From a virus: a stretch of 43,950 bases of DNA. This document shows, piece by piece, positions 17,238-24,843 of the stretch (position 1 is the stretch's first letter; every line of letters begins with the position of its first letter). A program made the position numbers and the translations under genes. Location: IMG/VR virus record IMGVR_UViG_3300027759_000153, positions 1 to 43,950 of that record, one strand, 5' to 3'. The notes below the pieces were generated by a model. The model saw nothing but the letters and a program-made list of their open reading frames with translations, was not told where the DNA came from and made no database searches.

Positions 17238-18619
17238 GACTCGTTAAGCTCTTTTTTGTACAAATCTATAACTTTTTCGTGGTTACTGATGTTGTTCTGC
17301 AACATGAAGTAAAGCTTACGCTCAATGGGGCTTCCTTCAATGTGTACTACGGTCATCGGGTTGCGTTGACCGGGTCTATCAATACGTGCATTGGCTTGCA
17401 AATATGTTTCAGTAGACGTAGTAGGAGCGTACCAGATGATGGTGTCAGCCGCAGTTAGGGTAACTCCGTGTGCCGCGGCTTGTGGTTGGATGATAAGAAC
17501 TTTAAGGTCTGTGCCTTCTTGGAACCGTTTAAAAATACTGGTGCGGTTGCGCACTTGCACATCACCGTTGATCACCTCACACTTAATCCCAGCTTTTGTC
17601 AAGTAGTCATTAAGCAAAGTAATTGTGTGGCGGTACGGCACAAACACTAGCACCTTGTGGCTTGATTCGTTTATCACCTCCTCAACAATGGCAAGGCGGT
17701 TGCTGACATCGAAGTCAACCACTGCGCCACTGTCTGTGTACACAGAACCACAAGAGATTTGAAGCAGCTTGTTCATCTTGGCCGCGGCATTGACCGAACT
17801 GATCTCTTCACCGGCAGCCTCCATGAGCATCTGATTCTTTAGCTCCTTGTAGTACTTACGTTGTTGTGGCGTGAGGGGTGCTTCACGGTTTACAAACGTA
17901 ACCTCCGGCAGATCAAGGCACTGGGACTTCTCAAACCTAATCGCTGGCTGGAGCATGGTGAACACAATCTGCTCAGCGTTTTGGCGTGGTATCCAACGGA
18001 ATGGGCCTAGCGGTTGCATAACTGAATCGCGGAAGTCACCAAAGAAAGTTGGCGCACGCTGGGGTACGCACAGCTTACCAAGCCCGTAAGCATCCACAGG
18101 GGACTGCGCGGCGGGTGTTCCAGTCAACATCCATAACCAAGTATCAGGAGTAATCAGCTTGCGCATGATCTTCCAACGCTTGGTCTGCACATTCTTGTAG
18201 GCGTTTGCTTCGTCAATCACAACGAGGTCAAACATCTTGTTCTTGATAGCGGTCTCCGCAATAGCGGGGATGCCATCGTAATTGATGATTACAAACTCGG
18301 CTGTGCTGTTAGCAATCTTGTTACGCTTCTCAGCGTTACCATACGCCACCTCTACTGTGCGGTGTACTGCAAACTTAAACAAATCATTCTGCCAAGCGGA
18401 CTGCATGATAGATAGGGGGCACACAACCAAGACACGCTTGATCATGCCCGCCTTCATCAAATAATCTGCCGCCCAAATGACCGAGGCCGTCTTGCCTGTA
18501 CCCTGTTCGTTAAAACAAAACGCACGGGAGTTGTCAGTTAGAAAGTTTGCTGTCTCTCGTTGGTGTGCAAATGGTGTAAAGCCTATGGGCCTTGGCCATT
18601 TATACAAGTCGTTGATCAT
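17234..18619 (-). CDS. SNF2-family DEAD/DEAH-type helicase
   Basis: A 461-residue superfamily 2 ATPase of near minimal length. Visible motifs in order: Q-motif-like FTPFAHQRE, Walker A NEQGTGKTAS, motif II VIDEAN, motif III LTGTPAA, and motif VI ARIDRPGQRN near residue 410. The RPGQ form and LTGTP are typical of SNF2-like phage helicases. It probably moves on duplex DNA during replication or recombination. It overlaps the HNH gene by four bases (ATGA coupling), and its stop lies inside the next promoter. Confidence 0.85.
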   Translation of the reverse strand: MINDLYKWPRPIGFTPFAHQRETANFLTDNSRAFCFNEQGTGKTASVIWAADYLMKAGMIKRVLVVCPLSIMQSAWQNDLFKFAVHRTVEVAYGNAEKRNKIANSTAEFVIINYDGIPAIAETAIKNKMFDLVVIDEANAYKNVQTKRWKIMRKLITPDTWLWMLTGTPAAQSPVDAYGLGKLCVPQRAPTFFGDFRDSVMQPLGPFRWIPRQNAEQIVFTMLQPAIRFEKSQCLDLPEVTFVNREAPLTPQQRKYYKELKNQMLMEAAGEEISSVNAAAKMNKLLQISCGSVYTDSGAVVDFDVSNRLAIVEEVINESSHKVLVFVPYRHTITLLNDYLTKAGIKCEVINGDVQVRNRTSIFKRFQEGTDLKVLIIQPQAAAHGVTLTAADTIIWYAPTTSTETYLQANARIDRPGQRNPMTVVHIEGSPIERKLYFMLQNNISNHEKVIDLYKKELNES

Positions 18620-18891
18620 TTTTTAGGTTTGTTTATTTTGACCGTATGGTCTGAGTTACGGGTAAAGGAACGGTTAGCACTGGGTGACTTGAGTTTCAAA
18701 TTACTAGGTGCATTGGTTCCCCCTTTGGATAGCGGTACAACATGGTCAATGTCCTTGCCCGTGCGGTCTACGCCTTTAGCATCCATAGAACGTCTAGCCT
18801 TCTGACGCTCCATGCGCTTGGGTAGTTCCCCGCGGTCTTGTTGTTGTTCGTATTCCTTCTTGTAAGGGCGTGGTTTGTTTACGTATGGCAT
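18616..18891 (-). CDS. HNH endonuclease
   Basis: Ninety-one residues with an HNH core: DIDHVVPLSKGG (first His at about 50), then NLKL and SANRSF. The N-terminus MPYVNKPRPYKKEY is typical of small HNH proteins in phages, and AGGAG stands before this ATG, so the start is firm. It has no zinc cysteines. It overlaps the preceding small gene by 98 bases in another frame and is coupled to the helicase (ATGA). It could act in packaging, recombination or as a homing-like nuclease. Confidence 0.8.
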   Translation of the reverse strand: MPYVNKPRPYKKEYEQQQDRGELPKRMERQKARRSMDAKGVDRTGKDIDHVVPLSKGGTNAPSNLKLKSPSANRSFTRNSDHTVKINKPKK

Positions 18892-19072
18892 GAGATTCTC
18901 CTGTGGGTGGGTTCAAACGAGCATCATAGTATTTTTTAGGCATAGGTGCCTTCTTGTCAAGGAGGGTTCTGAACCATTCAGCACCACCTAATTCATTAAA
19001 TATCATCCACTGCCTGTCAGACATTCTTACCTGTCTACCAATAAGCGGTTCGGGTGGTTTAGGTCTCGGCAC
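18794..19072 (-). CDS. Small basic protein, overlaps HNH gene
   Basis: Ninety-two residues from a GTG start at 19072, which has a GGGAGA ribosome site; the next ATG is at residue 17 (MSDRQWMIF). The section RQVRMSDRQWMIFNELGGAE followed by WFRTLLDKK looks like a short two-helix module found in other small phage proteins. The C-terminal third is low-complexity and shares 98 bases with the HNH gene in a different frame. Function is unknown. The long overlap makes the exact 3' end less certain. Confidence 0.45.
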   Translation of the reverse strand: MPRPKPPEPLIGRQVRMSDRQWMIFNELGGAEWFRTLLDKKAPMPKKYYDARLNPPTGESHAIRKQTTPLQEGIRTTTRPRGTTQAHGASEG

Positions 19073-19241
19073 TTTTCATCTCCCTAACATACGTGGCAAA
19101 ACTTGCGGCTGTATCACCAAAGGCAATACGCATGCAATCAAACTCGTGCGCTACTTCTTCTAATACTTGATTGCGCAGGTTGTCAATTTCCTTATTAGAA
19201 ATATAGTCTTGAATGTCATCGTCTTCAGCTCTTTGAATCAT
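19059..19241 (-). CDS. Small acidic helical hypothetical protein
   Basis: Sixty residues, acidic at the N-terminus (EDDDIQDY), helical throughout, one Cys. It is joined to its upstream neighbour by an ATGA overlap and overlaps the next gene by 14 bases. It is in the middle of a tightly coupled series of genes. I recognise no family. Confidence 0.55.
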   Translation of the reverse strand: MIQRAEDDDIQDYISNKEIDNLRNQVLEEVAHEFDCMRIAFGDTAASFATYVREMKSAET

Positions 19242-19333
19242 AGTGGTGCATCCTCATGGTTGTCGGGGTTAAATTTTGGGACTCGGTTGCCCTTGTCCTT
19301 GGGGTTTGGGAATGGGGGGAAAGGCCATGTCAT
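19238..19333 (-). CDS. 31-residue proline-rich peptide gene
   Basis: ATG at 19331-19333 overlaps the methyltransferase stop as ATGA, and its own TGA overlaps the next ATG in the same way. The encoded 31 residues begin MTWPFPPFPNPK and are rich in Pro, Lys and Asn. The ATGA coupling at both ends is the main evidence that this is a real gene rather than a spacer. Its role is unknown. Confidence 0.5.
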   Translation of the reverse strand: MTWPFPPFPNPKDKGNRVPKFNPDNHEDAPL

Positions 19334-19917
19334 ACCTGCCCCCTCGCTAAAACTAATCCGGTCTCTGCCAAGTAGATTGCCCCATCCTTGGCGGCAAGCT
19401 TCCTGACTCTGTTTGTATCCTCAACAAGCACTTCGTACTTGTAGTCTCGTAGGTGGTTTACCCAGTATCCAATAGGTTGTTCATTGACATGATGATGCCC
19501 GCCTTGTCCAGGTAGAGCATTGGTCATCACAATATACTTACCGCAAGCCATAGACGACAACAGGTTGTGTACGTACTCCTCGTCGATATGCTCTACTACC
19601 TCTTGGCAGTGGACCAAATCAACTTTGGTAACAACTTTGGCCTTAGTCAGATCAATGTGGACGGTAGGGTAAACCGCATCTACGCAGTTCTTTATCATGC
19701 CATCTACCGCCAACACTTGAAGCCCTTGCTTGTAAAAATACTGCGATGAATAACCACTGCCTGAACCCAAGTCCAACACAGAGGTCAAAGAAAATCTATG
19801 GATTAAATAATCCCAAACGGAGGGGGCATATGTAAAGGGGTCACCCTCTACAATGTTCCCGCCAACGTGGGGTGCGTCAGCATCGCTTGCGCTAACCAAC
19901 CCTGTGTACTCAGCCAT
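19330..19917 (-). CDS. Class I SAM-dependent methyltransferase
   Basis: A 195-residue protein with motif I VLDLGSGSGY near residue 50, the acidic loop VLAVDG, and motif IV-like CQEVVEHI. A segment HHHVNEQPIGYW is typical of methyltransferases acting on sugars or small molecules rather than on DNA; there is no DPPY/NPPY motif. It overlaps the glycosyltransferase gene by eight bases, so both may act on the same glycan or surface target. The substrate is not shown. Confidence 0.75.
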   Translation of the reverse strand: MAEYTGLVSASDADAPHVGGNIVEGDPFTYAPSVWDYLIHRFSLTSVLDLGSGSGYSSQYFYKQGLQVLAVDGMIKNCVDAVYPTVHIDLTKAKVVTKVDLVHCQEVVEHIDEEYVHNLLSSMACGKYIVMTNALPGQGGHHHVNEQPIGYWVNHLRDYKYEVLVEDTNRVRKLAAKDGAIYLAETGLVLARGQV

Positions 19918-20554
19918 TTGTTTGTTCCTTCACAAACTTGTCCAGTGTTTCAACTGCTTTCTTAAACTCTGCCCAAAGAATCTCTTGCTGGTCGGTTGAT
20001 GCAATATCGGATGCGTTGTTCTCTAGCTGGGTGCAGAGCATGGGGTATGGCAACCATATCTTCCCTCTGTGATTCCTAGCAAGGTTGTTGTCGCAAGCGG
20101 TATCCCACTCAGTCTGCGCGGCATAGTCAATCATTGTTTTTGCAGAGCGCCTTGTATAGACAACGAACTGAGTGCACACGCTCCAGTCACATTCAATGAT
20201 GAATGGGTCGCGGCAAACAATTCTGTTGGGGATGATGTAGACACCACCACCTGAAAAGAAATCCCACTCGCCTTGATGGGCGGTAAGATATGCTTTGTAC
20301 TTGGGCCACCGAGAATCAAACTCTTCCCTTGAACAAAGAAGAGCGCAGTCATCTTCTAGCACTGTGTACATGCCCGTGTCATCGTCCCGCATAAGTTGTT
20401 TGAGTAACGCGGCATGCGACTGCATGCAACCTACCCATCCACCCGTGGGGTGAGTGAGCGCATTAAACCTAACAACGGGATGCCCTATAAAGGTAACGCA
20501 AACATGAAACCATCTGTCGGTTCTATGCGCTAAGTTAATGACATTAAAATTCAC
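19910..20554 (-). CDS. Glycosyltransferase family 25-like protein
   Basis: A 214-residue protein that begins FNVINLAHRTDRW. It continues with GCMQSHAALLKQL and YTVLEDDCAL. These three blocks are the usual signature of the GT25 (LPS beta-1,4-galactosyltransferase) family; the EDD holds the metal- and sugar-nucleotide-binding acids. It has no signal peptide or membrane segment. It overlaps neighbours on both sides (ATGA with the upstream gene, eight bases with the methyltransferase). Modification of host surface sugars or of a phage product is possible; the target is unknown. Confidence 0.75.
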   Translation of the reverse strand: MNFNVINLAHRTDRWFHVCVTFIGHPVVRFNALTHPTGGWVGCMQSHAALLKQLMRDDDTGMYTVLEDDCALLCSREEFDSRWPKYKAYLTAHQGEWDFFSGGGVYIIPNRIVCRDPFIIECDWSVCTQFVVYTRRSAKTMIDYAAQTEWDTACDNNLARNHRGKIWLPYPMLCTQLENNASDIASTDQQEILWAEFKKAVETLDKFVKEQTNG

Positions 20555-20760
20555 AGTGACCCCATATCAGATAACATTTCATCGGTGATCGCACGAACAC
20601 GAGTAATAACTTTGGTTAGGTCTGCCTTGTTGGTGAACTCGCCAGTGATGGCGAGCTTAATTTCACTCAACGCTTCATACATAGCCGCCCCCTTAGACGC
20701 GAACAGCAATGCGTCCTCGTCATCAGGGTAGTCAAACTCTAGTATGGCTTTACATTTCAT
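20551..20760 (-). CDS. Small hypothetical protein
   Basis: Sixty-nine residues, acidic near the start (FDYPDDEDALLF) and helical after. ATGA overlaps link it to both neighbours, which supports expression as part of the operon. It resembles small uncharacterised phage proteins that often accompany DUF3310 genes, but I can name no family with confidence. Confidence 0.55.
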   Translation of the reverse strand: MKCKAILEFDYPDDEDALLFASKGAAMYEALSEIKLAITGEFTNKADLTKVITRVRAITDEMLSDMGSL

Positions 20761-21305
20761 CGGCTAGGCGAGGCGTACTCGTTCTTCTCGATGGCGCGGT
20801 TCAAGTACCACTGAGCTTTCTTCAAGTCCTCAAGCCCTTGGTTCGTGCCCTTCTTGCCCGCTCTGCTGATGTACTTCACAGCATTGCCAAGGTGATAGCC
20901 CAAGCCCTTTGCTTCAATGTAATCAATCGTCTCAATGCCACCATCTTTGTAGTGTGGTGGGTGATTGACTGCATCAACCGCGCCCTTCGTTAGGGCGTAA
21001 ACACGCTCAGCAAAAGACTCGTTTGATGTGGAGACCGAGAGCATGCGCATCTTAGGTTTCTTCATGTTGTCTGCAAGGCGCATTGCTTGCTCATCAGTCA
21101 GCTTGGGGATGTCTTCTGTAGCCATCGTTACACCCATAAACTTCTGCACGTTTTCTTTGGGTTTTTTCTTAAGTTGCCACTTGATGGTGGATACGTACGA
21201 CGACTTTACATCAAACAGTTTTGCAATAACTGCTGATGTGGTATCGGGATTTTCAACGCAATATTTTTTAATGCGTGCGGTTAGAGAGATTGGTTTTTTA
21301 GCCAT
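20757..21305 (-). CDS. HTH-DUF3310 protein
   Basis: I place the start at ATG 21305 (MAKKPISL), which has an AAGGAAAG site and an eight-base overlap with the nuclease gene; the frame is open further upstream without support. The 182 residues have two parts. Residues 5-50 read as a helix-turn-helix (TSAVIAKLFDVKSSYVSTIK). Residues about 110-178 are a DUF3310 domain: NHPPHYKDGGIETIDYIEA and then LGNAVKYISRAGKKG. DUF3310 is widespread in phages and sometimes called nucleotide kinase-like; its biochemical role is unsettled. Fusion to a DNA-binding part suggests regulation. Confidence 0.75.
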   Translation of the reverse strand: MAKKPISLTARIKKYCVENPDTTSAVIAKLFDVKSSYVSTIKWQLKKKPKENVQKFMGVTMATEDIPKLTDEQAMRLADNMKKPKMRMLSVSTSNESFAERVYALTKGAVDAVNHPPHYKDGGIETIDYIEAKGLGYHLGNAVKYISRAGKKGTNQGLEDLKKAQWYLNRAIEKNEYASPSR

Positions 21306-21972
21306 TTTGCTTTCCTTGGTTATGAACACATGATGTGACTGGACACCAGCCACGGCAAGTAAAGTTGGGTTTTGCATTCCACACACCGTTCTCGACGGAG
21401 GACTGCAACTGCCCAACCTCTGAAATCCACGGAGTCCAAGCTTCTTCTTGGTTATCCGGTAGATAGTCAGCCTTAATGAAGTCATCAGCAAACAGGAACA
21501 TCAAGCCCGCTTTGACTTTCTTAACTTGGGGGAAGTGTTTGAAGATTGCAAGTGACAGCACCTCCAACTGTTTGAGATCAGCGTACTGACTCTTCTTCCC
21601 CGTCTTGTAATCAATGGTCAGGGCACGATCACCCTGCAAGATAATGATGTCCGCTATGCCGCGCCACCACACCTTCTTATCAAAGAACCCGCATGGCTCA
21701 AGGTCAGCGGTCAAGCCTAGCTTGTTCTCGCACAACTTCTCACCTTCCATGTTGCGGATAGCTTCAAGAGCTGGTTCAATCTCTTTGTACTTCTCTGGAA
21801 TAGGTTTACCCTGACTAACGTATTCTTCAGCAATCTTATGAATCGTGTTACCGAATGTAATTGCCTCGCTTAGTGGTTCCTTGATGTCCTTGGCCACCTT
21901 GAGGTGGTAGTACTTCTTAGGGCACTGTTGGTACAGCGACAAGCTACTGTACGACCATGTAATATTTGCCAT
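21298..21972 (-). CDS. Cas4/RecB-like PD-(D/E)XK nuclease
   Basis: A 224-residue protein starting at ATG 21972, whose A is shared with the polymerase stop codon. Family features: WSYSSLSLYQQCPKKYYHLK at the N-terminus with the first Cys, then a catalytic core GIADIIIL plus TIDYKTGK (Asp and Lys of PD-(D/E)XK). A C-terminal cysteine set follows (CRGWC, then SC). Four cysteines of this arrangement hold an Fe-S cluster in Cas4 and AddB-like nucleases. No CRISPR array or cas1/cas2 is present, so the role is replication or recombination, as in other phages. Confidence 0.8.
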   Translation of the reverse strand: MANITWSYSSLSLYQQCPKKYYHLKVAKDIKEPLSEAITFGNTIHKIAEEYVSQGKPIPEKYKEIEPALEAIRNMEGEKLCENKLGLTADLEPCGFFDKKVWWRGIADIIILQGDRALTIDYKTGKKSQYADLKQLEVLSLAIFKHFPQVKKVKAGLMFLFADDFIKADYLPDNQEEAWTPWISEVGQLQSSVENGVWNAKPNFTCRGWCPVTSCVHNQGKQNG

Positions 21973-23795
21973 TAGCAATCTCCATAATTTCGAGCCATGC
22001 CTGACTCACAATCAAGAGGCAACCCCTTTGCCCACTTAGGGGACCACCTCATACATGCTTCAATATATTCTTTTGCGTAGTCCGCATCGTCTTCGGGTAC
22101 GACGCAAGCAATCGCGTCATGCACAGTCAACACCACGCGAAACAATTTCTCAATCTGAATCATCTGCTCGCCAATAATGCAACGAGCAACTGCTTGGCAA
22201 AGGTTCTCCGCCACCTTGCCGCCGTAAATCTTATTGACACCCATGCGTGTCTTATAGGTAAAGTCACCATTGCTGTGGCGTGTTAACTCGGGGTAGTTCT
22301 GCATCAGGCCATTTGGTAAGCTAATACCGGTGAAGGGCTCAAGCACCATCAATCCCTGCCTATCAACATCCGCTGGCTTGTTGTGCACCATGCTCTCAAG
22401 CACTGATGTCAGGTGGTTCCACCAACTAGCTATCTGTGGGTTTGCGGCACGGTACTGCCTAATAAAAAACTTGCATGTGTCAACGTCTATGTTCTTACCC
22501 ATGGTGGCTAACTGCGCTTGGAACTTGATACCGCCCATGCCGTAGCCCGCGCCAAGCACTGTGGTCTTACCAATAAACCGCTCTTCGTTATCAATCTCTT
22601 CAGGCGCTTTACCAAACATCTGTGCCGCCATGTAGCGATACACATCTTCTTTTTCCTCAAACTTCTTTAAGACGTTGGTCTGCCCTGCAAGCCACGCCAA
22701 TACTCGCGCCTCGATCTGTGACGAGTCACAGTCGATGATGACATGCCCGCGAGGAGCAATCAGGCAACGCTTAAGCTTGCCGCCTTCTGTGCCACGGCTC
22801 GGTAGGTTCTGAAGGTTCACCTTGTCAGAGCCGCCCCACCGACCAGTGTGAGCCGCATAGTATTTCAACGGAATAGGTAGACGACGAAGGGACCCACCGA
22901 TATGCCCGCGACGTGCGATAGAGATGAATCGCTCGGTGCGTGTCTCCTCAAGCGTAGACTTTGCGCCCACCCGTGCGGCAACCAATGCTTGCACTGCTTC
23001 GTTAGGGTGTTCAAGCAACGCTGTGAACTCGCTGTCACTCTTTGCAAAAGCATAGGTATCTTTGCCTGTTGCAGGGCTGATCTTTATTGGAGGCTCAACG
23101 CCATGCTTGATAAGCAACTCGGCAAACTTGGCGCTACTGTTAAGTATCTCTTTCGTGATGCCCGCCTCAACAAACAAACGTTCTTTGCGATCACGCACCT
23201 CAACAAGATGGGACTCAAGCTTGTCCACATCTAACTCAAGCAACGGGTCGCTGAACATGCGGATGGTAATGTCAATCAACCGCTTCTCAATGGTGGGGAA
23301 GCTAGACATCTCGTGGTACAGCTTATAGGTTAACTCGACATCGTTCTTGCAGTACTCACCATACTGCGCCAACTGATCAGCAGGGAAGTCTTCAAGGCGC
23401 AAGCCCTTGGCATCGTTCACCTCTAAACCTTTTGCACCAAGACCAAAGTGTTCAACCAATTTGGCTAGACTACCGCCCACTGTGATACCAAACATTGCCC
23501 TAGCCATGGACAAAGTATCAAACCAAGCCTTGGGTTTCTGCCCAAAGACCCACGTTAGGATAGCCGCATCAAACATTGCGTTATGGGCTAACACGAAGTG
23601 ATTCCGCCAATCGAAGTGCGCCAACCACTCAGCCGTCTCTTCTAGGCTTCCGGAAAACCATTCAGCAGGCTCGGAATTTACCTTGACCGCAACACCAATC
23701 ACTTGGAACTGCGGGTCACGCACATACTCCTCCGTTGTTAGACGGGTTAACGAATACTCACGACTGTAGTAAGTCTCGAAGTCGATTGTGATCAT
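21972..23795 (-). CDS. Family A DNA polymerase with 3'-5' exonuclease
   Basis: A 607-residue polymerase, shorter than E. coli Pol I because the 5' nuclease is absent. The exonuclease begins at the N-terminus (D5-F-E7). Motif A is DSSQIEAR with catalytic D357; motif B is R406, K410, Y418; motif C is VHD with D560. Two differences stand out: the residue equivalent to E. coli F762 is L414, and motif C reads VHDA where Pol I has VHDE. It is coupled to genes on both sides. This is the replicative polymerase of the phage. Confidence 0.92.
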   Translation of the reverse strand: MITIDFETYYSREYSLTRLTTEEYVRDPQFQVIGVAVKVNSEPAEWFSGSLEETAEWLAHFDWRNHFVLAHNAMFDAAILTWVFGQKPKAWFDTLSMARAMFGITVGGSLAKLVEHFGLGAKGLEVNDAKGLRLEDFPADQLAQYGEYCKNDVELTYKLYHEMSSFPTIEKRLIDITIRMFSDPLLELDVDKLESHLVEVRDRKERLFVEAGITKEILNSSAKFAELLIKHGVEPPIKISPATGKDTYAFAKSDSEFTALLEHPNEAVQALVAARVGAKSTLEETRTERFISIARRGHIGGSLRRLPIPLKYYAAHTGRWGGSDKVNLQNLPSRGTEGGKLKRCLIAPRGHVIIDCDSSQIEARVLAWLAGQTNVLKKFEEKEDVYRYMAAQMFGKAPEEIDNEERFIGKTTVLGAGYGMGGIKFQAQLATMGKNIDVDTCKFFIRQYRAANPQIASWWNHLTSVLESMVHNKPADVDRQGLMVLEPFTGISLPNGLMQNYPELTRHSNGDFTYKTRMGVNKIYGGKVAENLCQAVARCIIGEQMIQIEKLFRVVLTVHDAIACVVPEDDADYAKEYIEACMRWSPKWAKGLPLDCESGMARNYGDC

Positions 23796-24190
23796 GCGGG
23801 GGTCTTAGGTCGGGCGACCACACGTCTAGCCTGCGTAACGGTTGTGGGCGGGACTGTGCCGTTCCACATGCCCGTGCCCTGCATCAGCATATTGGCGTTC
23901 GTCGTGCCGTTGTCCATTGCGTGACGCAACTTGGCGTTAATGTCCATGTTGATGTCGTACTCGGTCTGCCCAATAATAATTTCTTCCATGACGCGGTTCA
24001 TGTCATACGCACGCCTAACCCGTTTATAAACGCGCCCAACAACGTAACGCTCAAGGCGCGAAAGTTCTAAATCGCTAAGGACATTTTTGATCTTTGACAG
24101 GGAACGGGCATCAAAGTCTTGGGCCTCGAGTTTCTCGCACAGAGCCTTGAGTTGGTCAGGTATGAAGGGGCGTAGTAGTTTGTCTATCAT
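23792..24190 (-). CDS. Hypothetical protein upstream of polymerase
   Basis: A 132-residue protein. Residues 1-85 are helical and charged, with RVYKRVRRAYD near 57. The C-terminus (residue 95 on) is rich in Gly, Asn, Met, Thr, then Pro/Arg. It overlaps the polymerase by four bases (ATGA) and its own upstream neighbour in the same manner. It probably supports replication, but I recognise no domain. Confidence 0.55.
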   Translation of the reverse strand: MIDKLLRPFIPDQLKALCEKLEAQDFDARSLSKIKNVLSDLELSRLERYVVGRVYKRVRRAYDMNRVMEEIIIGQTEYDINMDINAKLRHAMDNGTTNANMLMQGTGMWNGTVPPTTVTQARRVVARPKTPA

Positions 24191-24402
24191 GTGTTCTTCT
24201 CCTTAAGTAATTGTTGAATGCGTTGAAATGCCACAAGATAGTTACCTCGTTCTGCAATCTGACAGGCTTCCAAAAAGTTTTCTTGCGATAGCCCAACCCA
24301 CCCACGTTCGGGCAACGGATGCCCTGCTTGCTTGTAGGCTTCCTCACGCCAAAGTTGTGCTCGTTTCTTGTGGTACTCACAATGTGGGCAGTCGGTTACC
24401 AT
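24187..24402 (-). CDS. Small CxxC hypothetical protein
   Basis: Seventy-one residues with a CPHCEYHKK start (a CxxC followed by His), which could bind one zinc with another partner, and a helical remainder ending QQLLKEKN. It overlaps the VRR-NUC gene by seven bases and the next gene by four. No family recognised. Confidence 0.5.
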   Translation of the reverse strand: MVTDCPHCEYHKKRAQLWREEAYKQAGHPLPERGWVGLSQENFLEACQIAERGNYLVAFQRIQQLLKEKNT

Positions 24403-24704
24403 GCTGGTCGCTTTCCTATTTGTTCAAGCACTTCTACTAATTGGTCGATGTTTGTTTCGTTGATCACAAGGGCGTAGCCCATCGCATCCTCTATCGCATT
24501 AAGTTCTCTGCGTTGTAATGCGGTTGTGGTATTCTTGCCCGCCTTGCATTCGATAGCTATGAACTGCCCGCAGTAGCACGCTATGATATCGGGTATGCCT
24601 GATCGACCGAAGCCGTTGCTTGGGGGGAAAAAGAAGTAGGCATCATACTTGTTCAGTATGACTGTTAGTCTACGCTTTACTTTGGTTTCGGGTGTTATTG
24701 CCAT
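24396..24704 (-). CDS. VRR-NUC domain nuclease
   Basis: I prefer the ATG at 24704 (MAITPETKVK) to one at 24722, since the latter lies inside the promoter spacer; this gives 102 residues. The VRR-NUC core is visible: GRSGIPDIIACYCGQFIAIE followed by CKAG, that is the PD...(D/E)xK active site (D in IPDI, E and K in IECKAG). Stand-alone VRR-NUC proteins of this size occur in many phages and cut branched or flap DNA. It is the first gene of the polymerase operon and is expected to be made from a nearly leaderless transcript. Confidence 0.85.
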   Translation of the reverse strand: MAITPETKVKRRLTVILNKYDAYFFFPPSNGFGRSGIPDIIACYCGQFIAIECKAGKNTTTALQRRELNAIEDAMGYALVINETNIDQLVEVLEQIGKRPAW

Positions 24705-24710
24705 ACCTCT

Positions 24711-24738
24711 AATGTAGGGCATAACTGGACTATGTCAA
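24711..24738 (-). promoter_or_regulatory. Sigma70-like promoter of the polymerase operon
   Basis: On the minus strand: TTGACA (24733-24738), 16-base spacer, TACATT (24711-24716, four of six). The -35 and spacer follow TTGACA[A/T]AGTC[C/T]AGTTA, then GCC, as in the promoter at 17210-17237. The expected start site is at or very near the ATG at 24704, giving a nearly leaderless mRNA. Confidence 0.7.
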
Positions 24739-24775
24739 GTCTTTTTTAGAAAATATTTTATAGGTGTTAACACTA

Positions 24776-24804
24776 GGAATCATCGACACGTTGTCGACAA
24801 ATCC
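24776..24804. repeat. 29-bp dyad element, copy A
   Basis: Core TCGACA-CGT-TGTCGA at 24783-24797, with GGA and TCC at the outer ends. It lies between the terminator at 24810 and the promoter at 24711. See the finding on the dyad family. Confidence 0.85.
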
Positions 24805-24809
24805 AAGAC

Positions 24810-24836
24810 AAAAAAAGACCCGCACTTGGCGGGTCT
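24810..24836 (-). terminator. Intrinsic terminator of the MoxR-VWA operon
   Basis: An 8-bp perfect stem AGACCCGC (24816-24823) with GCGGGTCT (24829-24836) and a five-base loop. A run of seven A bases at 24810-24816 gives the U-tract on the minus strand. It stands eight bases after the stop codon of the gene at 24844-25734 and closes the operon that begins near 32040. Confidence 0.9.
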
Positions 24837-24843
24837 CTTACTA

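Noticed and set aside
21298-21972. CRISPR-Cas adaptation gene (Cas4)
   Set aside because: No cas1, cas2 or repeat-spacer array is seen; Cas4-like nucleases are common in phage replication modules.
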